Origin: Puffinus mauretanicus
Taxonomy: Eukaryota; Chordata; Aves; Procellariiformes; Procellariidae
Assembly (NCBI GenBank): GCA_023333565.1
Contig: JAJKFH010002273.1
Location: 1-64,000 of the forward strand
DNA: 64,000 bases
Direction of reading: 5' to 3'
Below, piece by piece: positions 9,480 through 19,990 of the stretch (positions within the stretch are counted from its first letter, which is position 1; each line of letters starts with the position of its first letter). The translations under genes were made by a program, and so were the position numbers. A model generated the notes under the pieces. That model was given only the letters and a program-made list of their open reading frames with translations, made no database searches and had not been told where the DNA came from.

Positions 9480-10625
9480 TTTCAATATCTGGAGATCAGC
9501 AGCCTTGTGGGCCAATCTTGCAGCTCCTTGAACTCATGCAGTGCTTGGGCATGGTCAGCAGGCTCCTGCATCAGGCACTGGGAGAGGCTGAGCAGGCTGG
9601 CCATGCAGAAGGCAAAGACAAGACCACCTCCTCAGGCAACCTTTTCTTGCTGAAAAGGAGGCATTTCTCCTCCAGGCAGTAGCACAGCTGCCTCAGACTA
9701 TCATCCAACAGCAGCAGGAAATTCCTCCTGTGCCAGCTTGATGGGGTATGGTCATCAGGAGTTGTATCACAGCTGTCTTCAAGGCATGGGTCCACCATGT
9801 CTTCAAGGTCTGTGCCCACCAGTGTACAGGTGCACAGCTGCAGATACTTGATGTAGATGAGGCCCTTAGGGACATGGTGTAGTGGGCATGGTGTGTTGCG
9901 TTGACGGTTGGACACGATGATCTCAGAGGTCTTTTCCAACCTTAATGATTCTATGATTCTATGATGTGGAAGCTGTTGGCACACCTGGCCATGTGCCTGA
10001 AGAACTGCATCCCTACCACAGCGCAGCTCTCTGGCCACATCATGCTGCTGGTAACGCCAGCCTCTACCTACTCAATTCTCAGGAAGGCATCTGAGCTATC
10101 CAGCCACAACCCAAACCTCATCTCTATGGAGAGGGCTCCCTTGGAGGCATTTGTCAGCTGGAGCTTGCAGGAGCCGCTGGAAGGCAGCACCGTTAGTGAG
10201 CAGTGCCATGACTGAGGCACAAACTGCCAGGCTGCTTTCACCAACATCTGGAAGCAGCAGGAGGTTTCTCAATATTGAGGTAGGAGCCACTGCAGAGGGT
10301 CTGTAGGAGGCTGGGCTCCTGATTTCTCCTCAGCTCCTCTTGGCGGTGGTGGAGGAAGCATTGCATGTCCTCCACCAGCTGCTTCCTTGTGCATGTGCTC
10401 TCCAGCTGCATGTGGAGGCAGGAGTTCCTCGCTGGCATCTCCCCCACAGTGCCCAGCTCCAGGTGGAAGGTATGTCTGGGGGAAGGATTCAGGGACACAA
10501 GCAGGTAGTAGAGGGCATTGTTCTTCCAGGCACTCCAGCTTTCATAGGCACAGCCCACCCCGATAGCAGGCTGCAGCTGTGGCTTGAAGGTATTTCTGGG
10601 AAATTTTCAGCAGGCACAAATAAGA
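9480..10625 (-). pseudogene. ITPRIP-like (Mab-21-like domain) family pseudogene, split by a CR1
   Basis: Reading the minus strand with frame changes gives a continuous run of family-like blocks: QPAIGVGCAYESW near 10560, HTFHLELGTVGEMPARNS near 10470, LVEDMQCFLHH, NQEPSLLQTLCSGSYL near 10290, CKLQLTNASKGALSIEM near 10130, WPESCAVV near 10020, YLQLCTCTLVGTD near 9820, RRNFLLLLDDSLRQLCYCLEEK near 9700, and FKELQD-like sequence near 9510. These match what I know of avian inositol-trisphosphate-receptor-interacting protein-like 1 (ITPRIPL1-like) proteins, a membrane-associated family with a Mab-21-like nucleotidyltransferase fold. Several stops and frameshifts, no N-terminal coiled-coil or membrane segment, and a CR1 inserted at 9855-9962 show that it is dead. 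The region down to 9250 may be its former 3' flank. Which family member it came from cannot be told by eye. Confidence 0.75.
9855..9962 (+). mobile_element. Very short CR1 3'-end insertion
   Basis: Contains only the last codons of ORF2 (GATGAGGCCCTTAGGGACAT) plus the 3'UTR and ATTCTATG repeats. It sits inside the ITPRIP-like pseudogene. GATGT occurs at both edges (9850-9854 and 9963-9967), either as a short target duplication or as microhomology. Removing it rejoins the pseudogene blocks on either side. Confidence 0.92.
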
Positions 10626-10914
10626 AAGGGCAAATGCTGCCTAGCAGTGAGGGGTAGGGGAAAATTGTGAGAAACAGCCCTGCAAACACCAAGGTGAGAA
10701 AAGGAGGAGGCGGAGGAGGTGTTCCAGGCACTGGAGCAGGGATTCCCCTGCAGGCCCTGGAGAAGACCATGGTGAAGTAGGTTGTCCCCTTGCAGCCCAT
10801 GGAGAGGACCACGCTGGAGCAGATATCCACACTGCAGCCTGTGGAGAATCCCATGCTGGAGCAGGTGGATGTGCCCTGTGCTGGCACAGACCCCCTCTGT
10901 ATTTGCACTCTTGC
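10626..10914. other. GC-richer spacer between ITPRIP-like pseudogene and old CR1
   Basis: Holds the 42-bp repeat units and a purine-rich (GGAGGCGGAGGAGG) stretch. It may be the remains of another repeat or of the duplicated gene's 5' side; no assignment made. Confidence 0.4.
10750..10875 (+). repeat. Three 42-bp imperfect tandem units
   Basis: Units at 10750-10791, 10792-10833 and 10834-10875 each begin GCAG and share the pattern CAGCC-x-TGGAGA-x4-CC-x-TGCTGGAGCAG. In one plus-strand frame the last two units read as 14-residue repeats (LQPMERTTLEQIST, LQPVENPMLEQVDV). The first has a stop in that frame. I do not recognise the family. Confidence 0.8.
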
Positions 10915-12362
10915 TTTGCAGGCACTTAGGAAAGCTAAAGCCCAACGCAAATTGCGTCTGGTAAGGGATGTCAAAAGCAACAAGAAGGGCTTCTATAAGT
11001 TCACAGATGACTAAAGGAACACTAGGGAGAATGTGGTCCTACTGGTGAATGAGGCACAGGATTTGGTGACACAGGACCTGGAAAAGACTGGAGTAACTCA
11101 AAGCCTTCTTTGCTTTAGTCTTTACTAGGAAGACTGGCCTTCAGGAATCCCAAGCCTCAGAGAACAAGGGGTAAATCTAGAAAAAGAAGAAGTGGAAGAA
11201 GTTCAGGTCAGCAAATACATAAATATGGACATACATAAATCCGTGGGCCCTGATGGGATGCCCCCACAAGTGCCGAGGGAGCTGGCTGGTGTCATTGTGA
11301 GGCCACTCTCGATAACCTTTGATCATGGCGACTGGGAGAAGTGGAGGAAAGCAAATGCCACTCCTGTCTTCAAGAAGGGCAAGAAGGAGGATCCAGGGAA
11401 CTACAGGCCAGTCAACCTCACCTCAAGTCCTTGAAAACCTTTTCCAGGCACATGAACAACAAGAAAGTCATCAGGAGTAGTCAGCATGGATTCACCAAGA
11501 GAAAGTTGTGTTTGACAAACTTATATGATGAAATGACTGGTTTGGTAAACAAGGGCAGAGCAATGGATATCATATGCCTAGACTTCAGTTAGGCTTTCAA
11601 CACTGTCTCTCATACAATCCTCATAAAGAAGCTGATGAAGTATGGGCTGGATGAGCAGATAGTGAGGTGGACAGAAAACTGTCTGAACGGCTGGGCCCAA
11701 ATGGTGGTGATCAGTGGCACGAAGTCGCGTCAGAGGCCAGTAACTAGTGGTTACTCCTGGAGTCAGTATCGGGTCCAATCCTGTTTAACATCTTCATTAA
11801 TGATCCAGATGATGGGGCGGAGTATACCTTCAGCAAGTTTGCTGACGACACAAAACTGGGAGGAGTGGCTGATATGCCAGAGGGTTGTGCTGCCATCCAG
11901 AGGGACCTCAACAGGCTGGAGAAATGGGCTGATGGGAACCTCATGAAGTTCAGCAAGGGGAAGTGCAAAGTCCCGCAACTGGAGAGGAACAACCCCAGGC
12001 ACCAGTATATGTTGGGTGCTGAACAGCTGGAAAGCAGCTTTGCAAGAAAAGGACCTGAAGGGAAGTTCTAAAGAAGATGGAGCCAGGCTCTTTCAGTGGT
12101 GTTAAGTGACAAGACAAGAGGTAAAGCACAAAAACTGAAACACGAGAGGTTCTGTCTGAACATTAGGAAACACTTTTTCTGTGAGGGTGACTGGCACAGG
12201 TTGCTCAGAGAGGTTGTGGAGTCTCCGTCCTTGGAGGTATTCAAAAACCGTCTGGACATGGTCCTGGGCAGTCAGCTCTAGGTGGTCCTGCCTGAGTAGG
12301 GCGGCTGGACAACATGACTTCCAGAGGTCTCTTCCAACCTCAACCAGTCTATGATTCTGTGA
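10915..12362 (+). mobile_element. Older CR1 copy with internal deletion
   Basis: A more diverged CR1 of a different subfamily. It starts in the ORF2 linker (LRKAKAQRKLRLVRDVKSNKKGFYKF), then shows [51 protein letters not shown] and FADDTKL across several frames. About 450 bp that should lie between the EKDLG-like block (near 12050) and the DGARLF-like block is missing. The 3' end (TTCCAACCTCAACCAGTC, then TATGATTCTGTG) is of the older type. Stop codons and frameshifts are frequent. Confidence 0.88.
11192..11980 (+). pseudogene. Reverse transcriptase remnant of the older CR1
   Basis: Multi-frame remnant of CR1 ORF2. The VGPDG, GNYRPV, QHGF and FADDTKLGG blocks are present in order at the usual spacing. 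Motif A reads ICLDFS followed by a stop where SKAFDTVSH is expected. The FADD box near 11840 is intact, but the frame changes at least three times. It has no coding capacity. Confidence 0.8.
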
Positions 12363-14497
12363 AGTTGCCTGTTGGAGTCTCTACAGGGAAGCTAATGAAG
12401 GAAGCAGGGCGAGAGATTCATCTTTTTGATTTACTACTTGTGGCTTATATCTTTCTTGAAGTAGCTCTATGCATTTTTTTTTCCTTTTTTTATCTCACTG
12501 AATTAACATTTAGGCTCAGAGGTACTTGGGCTACGTACACAGACACAGATGGCTCATGAAGCATAAAAAAGGCAGCTATAAAGAAGAAACTTTGTTGCTT
12601 TGTCTTCAGAAGTGATTTTTTTTCCTGCAATTTGCTGAACCGTTCTAGATTGCATCTGCTGTCCCCAAAATATACTAGAAAATGGCATTTTTTGTTTGGA
12701 ACTTGATGCAGTTTCTTGAATACTAAAAAAAATCTGTTCATTCATTACACCCACCAGCCCTTACTGATATAGAAGTGACGCCCACAGAAATAGAAGTGCT
12801 TATTGCCTTGGGTGTACTTTCTACTTCAAGAGTAATTGAAGTTCCAGATGAAAGGAATGTATTTATTGGCTTTTGCTCTATTTTATATATTAATTACATA
12901 TTACTATCTATTATATATTGAACATGCAGTCTTCACTCAATAGAATACAGAAGATCTTCAATAAATGTTACAAAGATGAAATCTTTCCACTGTACTTGAG
13001 TGCAGGAACATCGTAACACTTCTCAAGGAATTTCTAGGTAGGCTGCTTTCTCAAGTTTTCTGTGAGGAAATATCAAAACACTTAGAAAGTGGCTGCTTCA
13101 CATTCAGAAAAAACAGGTCATTTCTGGCTTTCTGTAAAATATAGTATGGAGTGCACATTGTTGCTCTGCATCAAATTTTCCCCTCCATCTTCAAACCACC
13201 ACATTCATTTGTCTTTTGCTTTTAGTTTCTCAATGTTTTCTACTATTTAAAAAATGCACACACATGTGACATTTCTCTCACTGGACTGATGTTACTTCCC
13301 ATCTGGAAATAACATGTAAATTATCACTTGTTTATATGAACTAGTAATTTCTTGCTTTCATTCAACGGTGATAAAGTCTAAATTTATTTTTGGACAAATG
13401 AATACCCCTTGGTAGTGAAACTCCAGTAAAAACAGAGGTCACAGTTCTAGGTTAGCTGAACTCTTGGGCAACCCACCCTCTGTGCTGCCCCTCTAATTTT
13501 TATCAGTCCCAGAGCCTTGTGATGAGTCCACTTGCCCTGGATTCATGGACATCCTGTGAACCAGCAATGACTGCTCAGCACACAGAATCTATTCTTCAGG
13601 AATTGTGACCAGCTTATGAATACAGTAACCCAGAACAGCCTATTCAAAACAAAACTGTCATATTTTCAAAACGACAAGAACAAAGCATGACAGAAAGATG
13701 GTACATTGTCATAATAAACATCACCCTCCAACTCTCAACAGATGTACTCTTACTTAAAAGCAAAATAGACCATAGAACAAATACAGGACTCTATGAAAAA
13801 GCTGAATATGTAATGGGCACAAAATATTACAGACAGTTTGCAGACCCATCACAATAATTTCATTAATTCTAGTCTGCTGGGTTTTGCATTGATTCACAGT
13901 CTTTGGCATATGACTTTTAGGACTCAATACAGCATGGTATTAAAGCGATAACAATGCACGCTGATGACTTGAAAGGTATTTCAGTAGGGAGAGCAGATAC
14001 CTGAGAGCAGATTTGTAGGTGGTATAATTTCTTGTGGCTCTAATGCATTTTAGCTCTACTGATTTACTTCTGCTGAGAATCTAGTCTATGGGAATTCCTT
14101 GATGCTCAATGCTATCATTATGACACCTGCCAAAATGTCAATGGGAGAATGTACCATAAAAATATCACTCCTTGATAAAAATGAATGTAACTTTAAGATC
14201 AGTCATTTGTGTTAGCCAGATTCTGTTCTCATCTTAATAGAACTTTTAAATATCTGTTTCACTACCAGGATAAATGGCTGAACATTAACTACTGCAAATG
14301 AATGCAGAACTATAAAACTTCAGTATAATCATATAATTTATTTCTTAATTTACCGTTAGGATAGAACCAATCTTCTATTGAAGAAGACTGTGTTGGCAAT
14401 TGGGTGCTATATATTTGACATGTAGAAGTAAAATCTGTATTCCTGAGAATGCAGACTTGTGATTTTTATCATCATTTTAAAAATACCTCACAAAGGG
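12363..14497. other. AT-rich intergenic stretch, nothing recognised
   Basis: No recognisable repeat, RNA gene or plausible exon. Short T- and A-rich runs only. Confidence 0.4.
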
Positions 14498-14592
14498 AAG
14501 TAATTCATTATTATCCTTATTTTATAGCTCAAGAATGGGATGTTTAGAAAGGTGAAGTGACTTTTTCAAGAAAGTCAGTAATGGGAAATAAA
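14498..14592 (-). repeat. MIR-like ancient SINE remnant
   Basis: Reads ATTATTATCCTTATTTTATAG ... GAAGTGACTTTTTCAAGAAAGTCA. This lines up with the reverse complement of the MIR 3' half (ATTATTATCCCCATTTTACAG ... TTAAGTGACTTGCCCAAGGTCA). Only about 90 bp are recognisable. Confidence 0.6.
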
Positions 14593-16331
14593 ATATTGTT
14601 AAAACGACAATGATATTTTATAATAAATGTCATTTTATAAAACGATAAAATTCCATTACCTACAGGGAGGCCAAAAATTCCTTTGGAGTCTTAGATGTAA
14701 CCCACCTGTCTAGTTCTGCACTTTATTCACAAGGAAAGGTATTCTCAATCTTTTGCCTAGTGTGGAGCACACCTTTTAATAATAATCCCATAACTTCCCT
14801 GGGACCGCAACCAATGATTTCATTAAAAAACAGGGTTAAAATTTGAGTTCATCTTGTTAGCTATAAGAATAGAAGACTTATAGACTACATAACCTCAGGG
14901 CTCCATAATCAACTGCTGATTCATGGACAGCTGTTTAAGAGAGACCATGCTGAAATTTACTACTTTGTAGTAGCTTAATAACCTGTGGTTTAGGTATCCT
15001 TAAGGATTTCTAAGTAGTTCTTGACCTTTATTCACAATTTTTTTTTTTTCCCTGGTAAAGTGGTTGTTGACTGTGCCACACGGATCATTTCTATGTACAC
15101 TTTAATCTGTAAGCATCCACAGTCACATAAGGATTTAGAAATGTGGAGCTGTAGACAGTCCTAAACTCCAGTGACTATACAAGATGAGACCTGGAAATGG
15201 CAAGACAGTGTAGTCAGCATGACTGACAATGAAAGAAGCCAACCCCTGCAAAATCTTCACAGAATGAGGAAGGTTTTCATGGAAAATAATAGGAAAACTT
15301 TGGAGGCATATATTTGAAGGACTTCCCCCAAGCATTGCAAACAGCACAAGAGGGAATGCAAATGTAACTAGTGAAAAATGGCAAATTACTTGCTTGGAAA
15401 TTATTAATTATTAGAGCTGCTTCTTGTGGCAGTGGTTCTGCATAGTTCTTCAACCTGGTACTTGTAAAACACTATTAGCTTACTTTATCTCTCACAAGAT
15501 GCTTTTACTTATCTGAGTAGTAACTGACTCTTTAAACAGTTCCAATGGCTTCCATAATAGTGTTTGTTCAGGAGGATTTTATTCTGAGTATCCGAGTCTG
15601 GAGTTTCACAGCTTTAGGTTTTTTTCCTCAGTAGAATTGTCAATGAGAAGATCTCAATTTAAAAAATAAAAAAAGTTCACTTCCAAAACTGACTTTCTGA
15701 CAAAAATAATGATGAAACCGATGTAATAAAAATGTGCCATAACCAGCCACTTTGTTAACAAACGGAACAGTATTATTTCTACAGTAGAACGACACAATTA
15801 GTGAGGAAAGTCACACATCCAGCCATAACCCGTCAGTGTGTATTGGGGTTGCACAGTTGTACCCACTGATTATCTGGAACTGCTTCTCTCAAAAGATGGA
15901 ACATTTGGTCACTGAAGGGAAATCTTCTAGTTCCAGGCCAGTTATTCCATGGCATGATAATTTTTTTTTTTTTTTGGCAAGTGATGTGTTGTTTTGAGGA
16001 AGGTGGAAAAGTACTCTTTGGGCTCTCTTTGGGCCTACCTCCTCACCTTTCTCTTTCCCTGCTACTTCCTTTTTCCTTTTCGTTGAGGCTTCTACTGCTT
16101 CCTTTTCATTCCTTCCATTATGGATTTGTCTGCTAGGTTTATCATCATGCAGCTAAAACCAAATCAATAAACCCAGGAATTAGCTGAGTAATTCTGACAG
16201 TTCTGTTTTATCCTGCATTTCAGGAGTGCTGAGCTAGAACAATTAGTCTGGTTTACACCAAACCTGAATGTGAGTTGTTCAGGCATTCCATGTCGTATTT
16301 TGTCCATTGTATCCTAAACTATGTATTATAT
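14593..16331. other. AT-rich intergenic stretch, nothing recognised
   Basis: No repeat or gene recognised; short T runs (for example 15038-15049 and 15961-15975). Confidence 0.4.
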
Positions 16332-16596
16332 TCATAGAATCATAGAATCATTAAGGTTGGAAAAGACCTCTAAGATCATCCAGTCCAACCGTCAACCCAA
16401 CACCACCATACCCACTAAACCATGTCCCTAAGCGCCTCATCTACACGTCTTTTAAATACTTCCAGGGATGGTGACTCAACCACTTCCCTGGGCAGCCTGT
16501 TCCAAGGCCTGACCACTCCTTCAGTAAAGAAATTTCTCCTAATGTCCAGTCTAAACCTCCCCTGGTGCAACCTGAGGCCATTTCGACTTGTCCTAA
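16332..16596 (-). mobile_element. CR1 LINE 3' end, truncated
   Basis: Starts at the octamer tail (TCATAGAATCATAGAATCA on the plus strand), then TTGGAAAAGACCTCTAAGATC, the stop region, and about 55 codons of the ORF2 C-terminus. It is of the same subfamily as the copies at 1-1457 and 2581-6720. The 5' truncation is near 16596, and GTCCTAAT occurs at that edge and again at 16604. Confidence 0.93.
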
Positions 16597-16622
16597 TGGG
16601 GACGTCCTAATTTCCTCATGGC

Positions 16623-16637
16623 GGGGGGGGGGGGGGG
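16623..16637 (+). repeat. Run of 15 G followed by purine-rich tract
   Basis: Uninterrupted G15 followed by AAAGAAAAAGAAAAAG. It could form a G-quadruplex and is a likely polymerase-slippage or assembly-uncertain site. Confidence 0.9.
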
Positions 16638-16972
16638 AAAGAAAAAGAAAAAGAAGACAAGAATTGTAGTAAATATTTCTGCAAGTTACAGACAGAAGTC
16701 TGTATGAGGTATGGGGATCACATCTACAGATGTATAAGCCCATATAGCTCTTCTGCTGATCCATACAGAATTTTACTCAGTATTGCTTACAAACTCATTT
16801 ATTGTCTCTGCCTCCTGGATTCTTTTCAGAGCAACAGATAAAAGTTTTTTAAGCTCTTCTGTCCCTGCACACCTTCAATCTTTATAAGTAAGATGTTTCT
16901 CAGCAGGAATAAGGGAGGTATGCATGGAGAATTTCATTATAAGTAAATTTTATGTGTATGTTTATACTCAGG
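16638..16972. other. Short intergenic stretch
   Basis: AT-rich, with no recognised feature between the CR1 tail and the solo LTR. Confidence 0.4.
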
Positions 16973-17494
16973 TGTCGTGGTTTAATCTGGCAGGCAGCCA
17001 AATACTACACAGCCGCACACTCACTCCCCCCGCCCCCCAGTGGGACGAGGAGAGAATTGGAAAGGTAAGAGTGAGAAAAACTCGTGGGTTGAGATAAAAA
17101 CAGTTTAATAGAACAGAAAAGGGAAAATAATAATGATAATGATAGAATATACAAAATGAATGATGCACAATGCAATTGCTCACCACCCATGCTGACTGAT
17201 AACCAAGTAGCGATCGGTACTTCGTGGATCACGCCTACTGTTCATATACTGAGCATGATGTCACATGGTATGGAATACCCCGTTGGCCAGCTGGGCCAGC
17301 TGTCCTGGTTGTGCTCCCTCCCAATGCTTGTTTTGTTTTGTTTTGTTTTGTTTTTCTTGAGCTGAATGTCCTTGACTAGCAGGGTACCTAGCAGTAACTG
17401 AAAACATCAGTGTGTTATCAATATTCTTCTCATACTAAATCCAAAACACAGCACTAGGAAGAAATTTAACTTTATCCCAGCCGAAACCAGGACA
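16973..17494 (-). mobile_element. Solo LTR (bird ERVL-like), 522 bp
   Basis: Full LTR in minus orientation: it begins TGTCCTGGTTTCGGCTGGGA and ends ...AAACCACGACA. It is flanked by a perfect 5-bp target duplication TCAGG (16968-16972 and 17495-17499), the length typical of class III (ERVL/ERV3) elements. A TATA-like site is at 17242-17248 and a poly(A) signal ATTAAA at 17104-17109, both read on the minus strand. A (TTTTG)n tract at 17330-17355 lies in the U3 part. No internal proviral sequence adjoins it, so it is a solo LTR left by recombination. It is the same family as 25747-26264 and 43983-44574. Confidence 0.92.
17330..17355 (+). repeat. (TTTTG)n microsatellite
   Basis: Five TTTTG units inside the U3 part of the solo LTR, absent from the related LTR at 25747. 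Confidence 0.9.
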
Positions 17495-19360
17495 TCAGGT
17501 TATTTAGAAAGTTATAATTATCTTTTTGTTGTTGTTAATTGAGGAAAAATGATATCAGATCAGTTAGACACACTTCTTAAATGAGTTGCTTTTTGTAGTA
17601 CTATTAAACTACTAGTTTATATATTACTTGCACTCTATAGTTGATTTTTTTTCTTTAAAAAAGTACTGTTAAGTTGCAGACTTAGTTATCAGAAAGGCAA
17701 TACAAAAAATCTCTTCCTAATGGCAGTGGATTTTGGTATACTCCAGACATCTTACTGGTTCTGTTACTCTATTAAGTGTATTTTCTAATAAGTTAGTTCT
17801 GTATAGAATGCATCACATAAATTATATGGGGTGTTTTCACTAGAGGTGGAACCAATTTTCAGCTTGTAGTGACTTGATAATATGTTTCTTATATTCTAAT
17901 AATATGACTTTTTGTATTTAATTTGCTTGTGATCAAGTTTGATTTGTTTGAATTCATCTTTTCAGTGACTTTTTATTACTAATGATTGGAAATTTTCTTT
18001 TTAATATATTGTTTTCCAGTGATTTTGAGGGGGTTTTTGGGTGGGGTTGGTTTTCTTATTTTTCTATGGATGGATGGATAAATCCTCTCAATGGCTACGA
18101 TGTAAATTAAAAATAACTACACTGAAGTCAGTGGGTTATTACATGGAGGGGAAGGGCAGATTTCACCATGCCATGCCACAGTTAAGAAAACACAATTCTG
18201 TTGTTACCGGAAGATGTGTTCCAACATCTTTTACAAAAGGGAGGCTGTTCAGACTGATTTTAATTTGATTACTATTTCCTTTGGACTTGTTTGACAAATA
18301 TATATTAATTTGCTTTTATTTTAGTTTCTTCTCTTTTAAATATATAAGCAATATCGTGTGATGCCTATTTTTCAATCATTTAGAGTAGTACATTATGTAG
18401 GTCAGAATTAAAACACAAAATCACAAATATTTGAAAAAAAACTTCAAAAACAATCTGATTACAGCATAGTTACTGACTTTTCACATAGGGCTTTTCATCA
18501 GCAGTATTCCTAGAATATGTAAACACTTCACCTTAAGTAGGGAGGAAGCAATAATCCCTGGTCAATTGATCCAAAATCATCATTGCACTATAAACAGCTA
18601 GTGCTGAATAACTATGATCCTTACTGAGAATTGTAGCATGCACAGAACACAATGCTTGCTAACTGTTGTGTGTATCCCTTTGTTAAAATATAAAATAACC
18701 ATTTCCAGTTATAGTGATGTATCTGTGTGTTTATAAACAGTTTCTTAAATTAGAAGGGAAAGAAAATGTAAAAATGAAATGGAGTAAAGATCATTAAATA
18801 TTCTGGCAAGTCAATTTTAAAGGGAGATATGAAACAATTATTTAAGATATGGGAGGGAATAGCAATTATATCTATGGAAGCGGGAAAATTTGAGAGAGTA
18901 AAAATAGCCAATGGTACGTTTAGAGTTGCAAGGAAAGAAGGGGGAAAAGTGAGATAAAATGCTACCTGTAAGAATCAAAATATTAATTACCTCTTCCTTC
19001 CCCTGCCTATCCCTGCAGTCCTCAAGGACAGTTATAGTATGGTATTCAAGAATAAAAACATCTATTTTTGCATCTTTTCTGATGTATCATCTTTTAAATC
19101 CCTTGTTTCTGTTGCCTTTCTCTATGCTCCCTCCTGTTTGTCTACATTTTTAAAGTATGATGCCTAAAAGATAGACAAGCTGAAGTGTCATGGGAAATAA
19201 GGAGAGTAGAATAGCAAGCTTGTGCATCTTACACATGAGATGAACACTTAATAGGTCACAGAATGACATTTGCTCACTTGTTTTCAAAATCTCATGCCCC
19301 ACAAATGGCATAAACAGTACATCTGAAAAGTACTCTCTACTTGGCACTAAGTGTTATTAT
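17495..19360. other. AT-rich intergenic stretch, nothing recognised
   Basis: Low-complexity A/T stretches; no repeat family or gene recognised. Confidence 0.4.
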
Positions 19361-19990
19361 AAACTATTGACAAGGACAGAACCCAGAGTAGATCTCTGCA
19401 GAATCCTGTTCGATGTCAAACTGAGAAGACTTACCAAAGAATTGCCTGTGTATGATGTTTTGATTAGTTTTTTGGACCTTCTCTTTTTTTTTCCCTTTTT
19501 TTTTTTTTTTTTTGTACCTGTGCACACAACATATAATAATTTCATCTTCACCATGTTTTCCTAATTTCTTTGAGAATGTCATGTAGAACAGTCTATGACT
19601 TCTTCCCCCTTATCCACTTAGCCTGTCAAAGAGGGAAATTCAACTGGCTTAACACAGTTTGTTTCCTGTCACTTTGTTATTCTTTCAAGGCTTTGTAAAT
19701 AGATTGTTTAATTTGTTCCAGTATCTTTCTGGATACTGAAATGAGGTTGACAGGTCTATAATTTTCTTGTACTTTTTTTTCCTCCTTTAAAAGTTAAAGA
19801 CTAAGTTTTGTCTTCTACTGGCCTGTGGTACATCAGCTACACTCCAAGTCATGGGAAATAATCACTAATGACTTGGAGATTGCTTTTACTACTATCTCAA
19901 ATTCTTGAGGAAGCCCTGGTTACTTAGATACTTCCATCTTATTCAAATATTGCTTAATGTCTCCATAAATAGGTGAATGCTGGCTATAAA
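19361..19990 (-). mobile_element. Ancient L3/CR1-like LINE fragment
   Basis: Minus-strand remnant of an old amniote CR1/L3-type LINE. In plus orientation it shows GACAGAACCCAGAGTAGATC (for GACTGGACCCAGTATTGACC), GAACAGTCTATGACTTCTTC, GTTCCAGTATCTTTCTGG, TGAGGTTGACAGGTCTATAA and CTACACTCCAAGTCATGGGA, in the order expected across the reverse transcriptase region. No frame is open. The T run at 19488-19513 is a later insertion or expansion. Confidence 0.6.
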
